This document shows positions 14,376-15,477 of a stretch of DNA of 15,477 nucleotides, one piece after another. The notes below the pieces were generated by a model. It did no database searches. It was not told the DNA's origin and saw only the letters and a program-made list of their open reading frames with translations. Origin of the DNA: CAYNST01 sp964399955 (GTDB lineage: Bacteria > Pseudomonadota > Gammaproteobacteria > Pseudomonadales > Cellvibrionaceae); contig CAYNST010000081.1 of assembly GCA_964399955.1 (NCBI GenBank), positions 1-15,477 on the forward strand, read 5' to 3'. Position numbers and translations under genes: made by a program. Each line of letters starts with the position of its first letter. Position 1 is the first letter of the stretch.

Positions 14376-15119
14376 ATCTGGCTCATGCCTATGCCTGCGA
14401 GCCATACGCTCCAACTTCGCACGGCTGCAACCGGAAAATTATTCAAAGTGTGTCTTGACGTACTAAAGCACTGGTTTTCTGTGTTCAGAAAGGCGAATGC
14501 GGGGCCGTTATGGTCCGCAGCATAAGTTCCGAGCCGTCCAAAGTTGGCATGTAAGCGTACCGCACTAAAGCGTAAATAACTGGCATTTATTTTGCTCAAA
14601 CGGCAAGGCCGGCTGCAGACTCAAAAGCTTCCCCTCAATGCTCCATTAGGCTAAGCCAATGATAGCAATGGGTTTTATGGAAAATCGTTGACCTCCCACC
14701 CGCTTTTCTGAGCCTATAGCCCAAGCTATCGCCCATCTGCCGCGCTACTTCGGTAGTGATAACTTTGCACGCCAGCCGCTTTTTCGTATTCGAGCCAATC
14801 CAAGGTATGCTTTATGGTTTTGCGACACGGTTAAAGAAAACCATCAAAAGAGGACGAATTTTCGCCACTACCATAGGATACTTGCAAACGGTTTCAGCAG
14901 AAGCGGTCGTATAAGCAGTCAGCTTTTTCAAGATCGCCCAAAAGAGCTCTAATAGCGGTCGCGTTAACTCATGCAGAGTGTTGTGTTTGGCGGCGTTCAT
15001 TGCGACAGGCAATACCCGTCGTTTTCGTTGATGAGCCTCTTGTTCACGTGCGCCATAGCATGGAAGCGCTTACCGGCTCACTACCTCAATATTGGTAACC
15101 ACATAAGAGATTTAAATAT
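14376..15119. other. Long intergenic region, mostly uninformative
   Basis: About 740 bases between pgm and the lipoprotein gene, visibly richer in A and T than the genes to the left. It holds several small hairpins: GGCTC/GAGCC at 14380-14403, TTTCTG-TGTT-CAGAAA at 14476-14491 and ATAGC-CCAA-GCTAT at 14716-14729. None has a clear T tract. The minus-strand frames from about 14640 to 15070 are unusually poor in stops (see 14812-15012). No tRNA, insertion-sequence ends or target-site duplication were recognised. Confidence 0.4.
14812..15012 (-). pseudogene. Unrecognised short ORF, possible remnant
   Basis: A 66-codon frame that begins at TTG 15012 (or ATG 15000); the frame stays open back to a TAA at 15072. 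The product mixes basic and hydrophobic stretches (for example LLELFWAILKKLTAY, then KIRPLLMVFFNRVAKP at the end). After the stop all three minus-strand frames stay open for 80 bases or more, including one frame reading KHTLDWLEYEKAAG. This pattern would fit a frameshifted relic of a longer gene, perhaps of a mobile element, but I cannot name a family, and chance is a real alternative. Confidence 0.15.
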
Positions 15120-15477
15120 ATGAATAAAAAACCTTTAATTGAATGGTTGCGGCCCCTTGGCTACGCCAGCTCCTGCGCACTGATGCTGGGATTGGCCGGC
15201 TGCGGTGGTGGTGGTGGTGGTGACCCCACATCCAGCTCCAGTAGTTCATCATCCGGTAATGCTAGCTCTAGCAGTAGCTCCAGTAGTAGCTCTAGCAGTA
15301 GCTCCAGTAGTAGCGGCACAGTGTCGGGAAGCTCAAGTTCAAGCAGCTCTTCCTCGGGCCTATCCAGCAGTTCCTCTTCAAGCTCCTCAAGCTCCTCAAG
15401 CTCCTCAAGCTCTTCGAGTTCGTCAAGCTCTTCTGGGCTCGCCAGCGGGTGGGACGATTTCGTACCACCGGTATCGA
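15120..15477 (+). CDS. Secreted lipoprotein with polyserine linker, N-terminal part
   Basis: The open frame runs off the window after 119 codons. It begins MNKKPLIEWLRPLGYASSCA and has a lipoprotein signal peptide with lipobox LAG-C28. Six Gly follow, then about 70 residues that are almost only Ser (38-45, 49-65, 71-79, 82-105, broken by G, N, A, T, V and L), ending in SGLASGWDDFVPPVS. In Cellvibrio and Saccharophagus such linkers join a membrane-anchored N-terminus to a carbohydrate-binding or catalytic domain, so a polysaccharide-degrading enzyme is the best guess, but the functional domain lies outside the window. Start ATG 15120 with AAGAGA nine bases upstream. The first domain after the linker starts near residue 106. 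Confidence 0.85.
   Translation, partial: MNKKPLIEWLRPLGYASSCALMLGLAGCGGGGGGDPTSSSSSSSSGNASSSSSSSSSSSSSSSSSGTVSGSSSSSSSSSGLSSSSSSSSSSSSSSSSSSSSSSSSGLASGWDDFVPPVS
15264..15311 (+). repeat. Two perfect 24-bp tandem repeats in the Ser linker
   Basis: The 24-base unit at 15264-15287 (AGC TCT AGC AGT, then AGC TCC AGT AGT) is repeated exactly at 15288-15311. All eight codons code for Ser. This is recent duplication within the coding sequence and a likely site of length variation by slippage or recombination. Confidence 0.85.
15378..15404 (+). repeat. Three 9-bp tandem repeats in the Ser linker
   Basis: TCAAGCTCC occurs three times in a row, followed by TCAAGCTCT. All codons are Ser. The unit differs from the 24-base repeat nearby, so the linker grew by at least two separate expansions. 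Confidence 0.85.

Noticed and set aside
14376..15119. Insertion sequence or integron attC sites
   Set aside because: No transposase family, matching terminal inverted repeats, target duplication or full attC core pair could be recognised; only small hairpins are present.
15264..15412. CRISPR-like repeats
   Set aside because: The repeats are contiguous, very short and in frame as Ser codons; there are no spacers.

Overview
The window looks like chromosomal DNA of a gammaproteobacterium, most likely a Cellvibrio/Saccharophagus/Teredinibacter-type polysaccharide degrader. The main reason is the truncated lipoprotein gene at the right edge (15120-15477, +). Its lipobox is followed by a Gly6 run and a very long polyserine linker, a style typical of carbohydrate-active enzymes in that group. 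The E. coli-like phosphoglucomutase, the YbaK deacylase and the di-heme peroxidase fit a gammaproteobacterium. The genus is an inference.

Layout, left to right. 1-783: poorly organised DNA with two tiny overlapping ORFs that may be remnants. 784-1776 (+): secreted di-heme cytochrome c peroxidase with a TTG start. 1883-7917 (-): six tightly packed genes reading right to left, namely an RsbRD-type STAS protein, RsbS, RsbT, an RsbX-like phosphatase carrying its own ATPase domain, a hybrid histidine kinase whose N-terminus is an RsbT-like ATPase domain, and a REC-HisKA-HATPase-REC protein. A promoter candidate lies just upstream of the first gene. 8116-10580 (-): a two-gene unit with a heme-oxygenase-like iron enzyme followed by a class I SAM methyltransferase. 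10670-11173 (-): ybaK. 11316-12260 (-): glycine-zipper envelope protein with a threefold C-terminal repeat. 12717-14375 (+): pgm. 14376-15119: non-coding or decayed DNA. 15120-end (+): polyserine lipoprotein, truncated by the window.

The centrepiece is the stressosome operon. In Bacillus, RsbR and RsbS form a large scaffold that holds the kinase RsbT. Stress makes RsbT phosphorylate the STAS domains and leave, and RsbX resets the scaffold. The classical output (RsbU, RsbV, RsbW, sigma B) is absent here. The genes in its place encode two hybrid histidine kinases, the first fused to an RsbT-like domain, so the natural reading is a stressosome that signals into a phosphorelay. No DNA-binding or cyclic-di-GMP output domain lies in the window, so the final target is unknown. 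The phospho-acceptor serine of RsbS and the kinase and phosphatase motifs are intact, so the module looks functional.

The second unit of interest is the iron oxygenase-methyltransferase pair. It resembles a minimal small-molecule tailoring cassette, but the sequence does not reveal its substrate.
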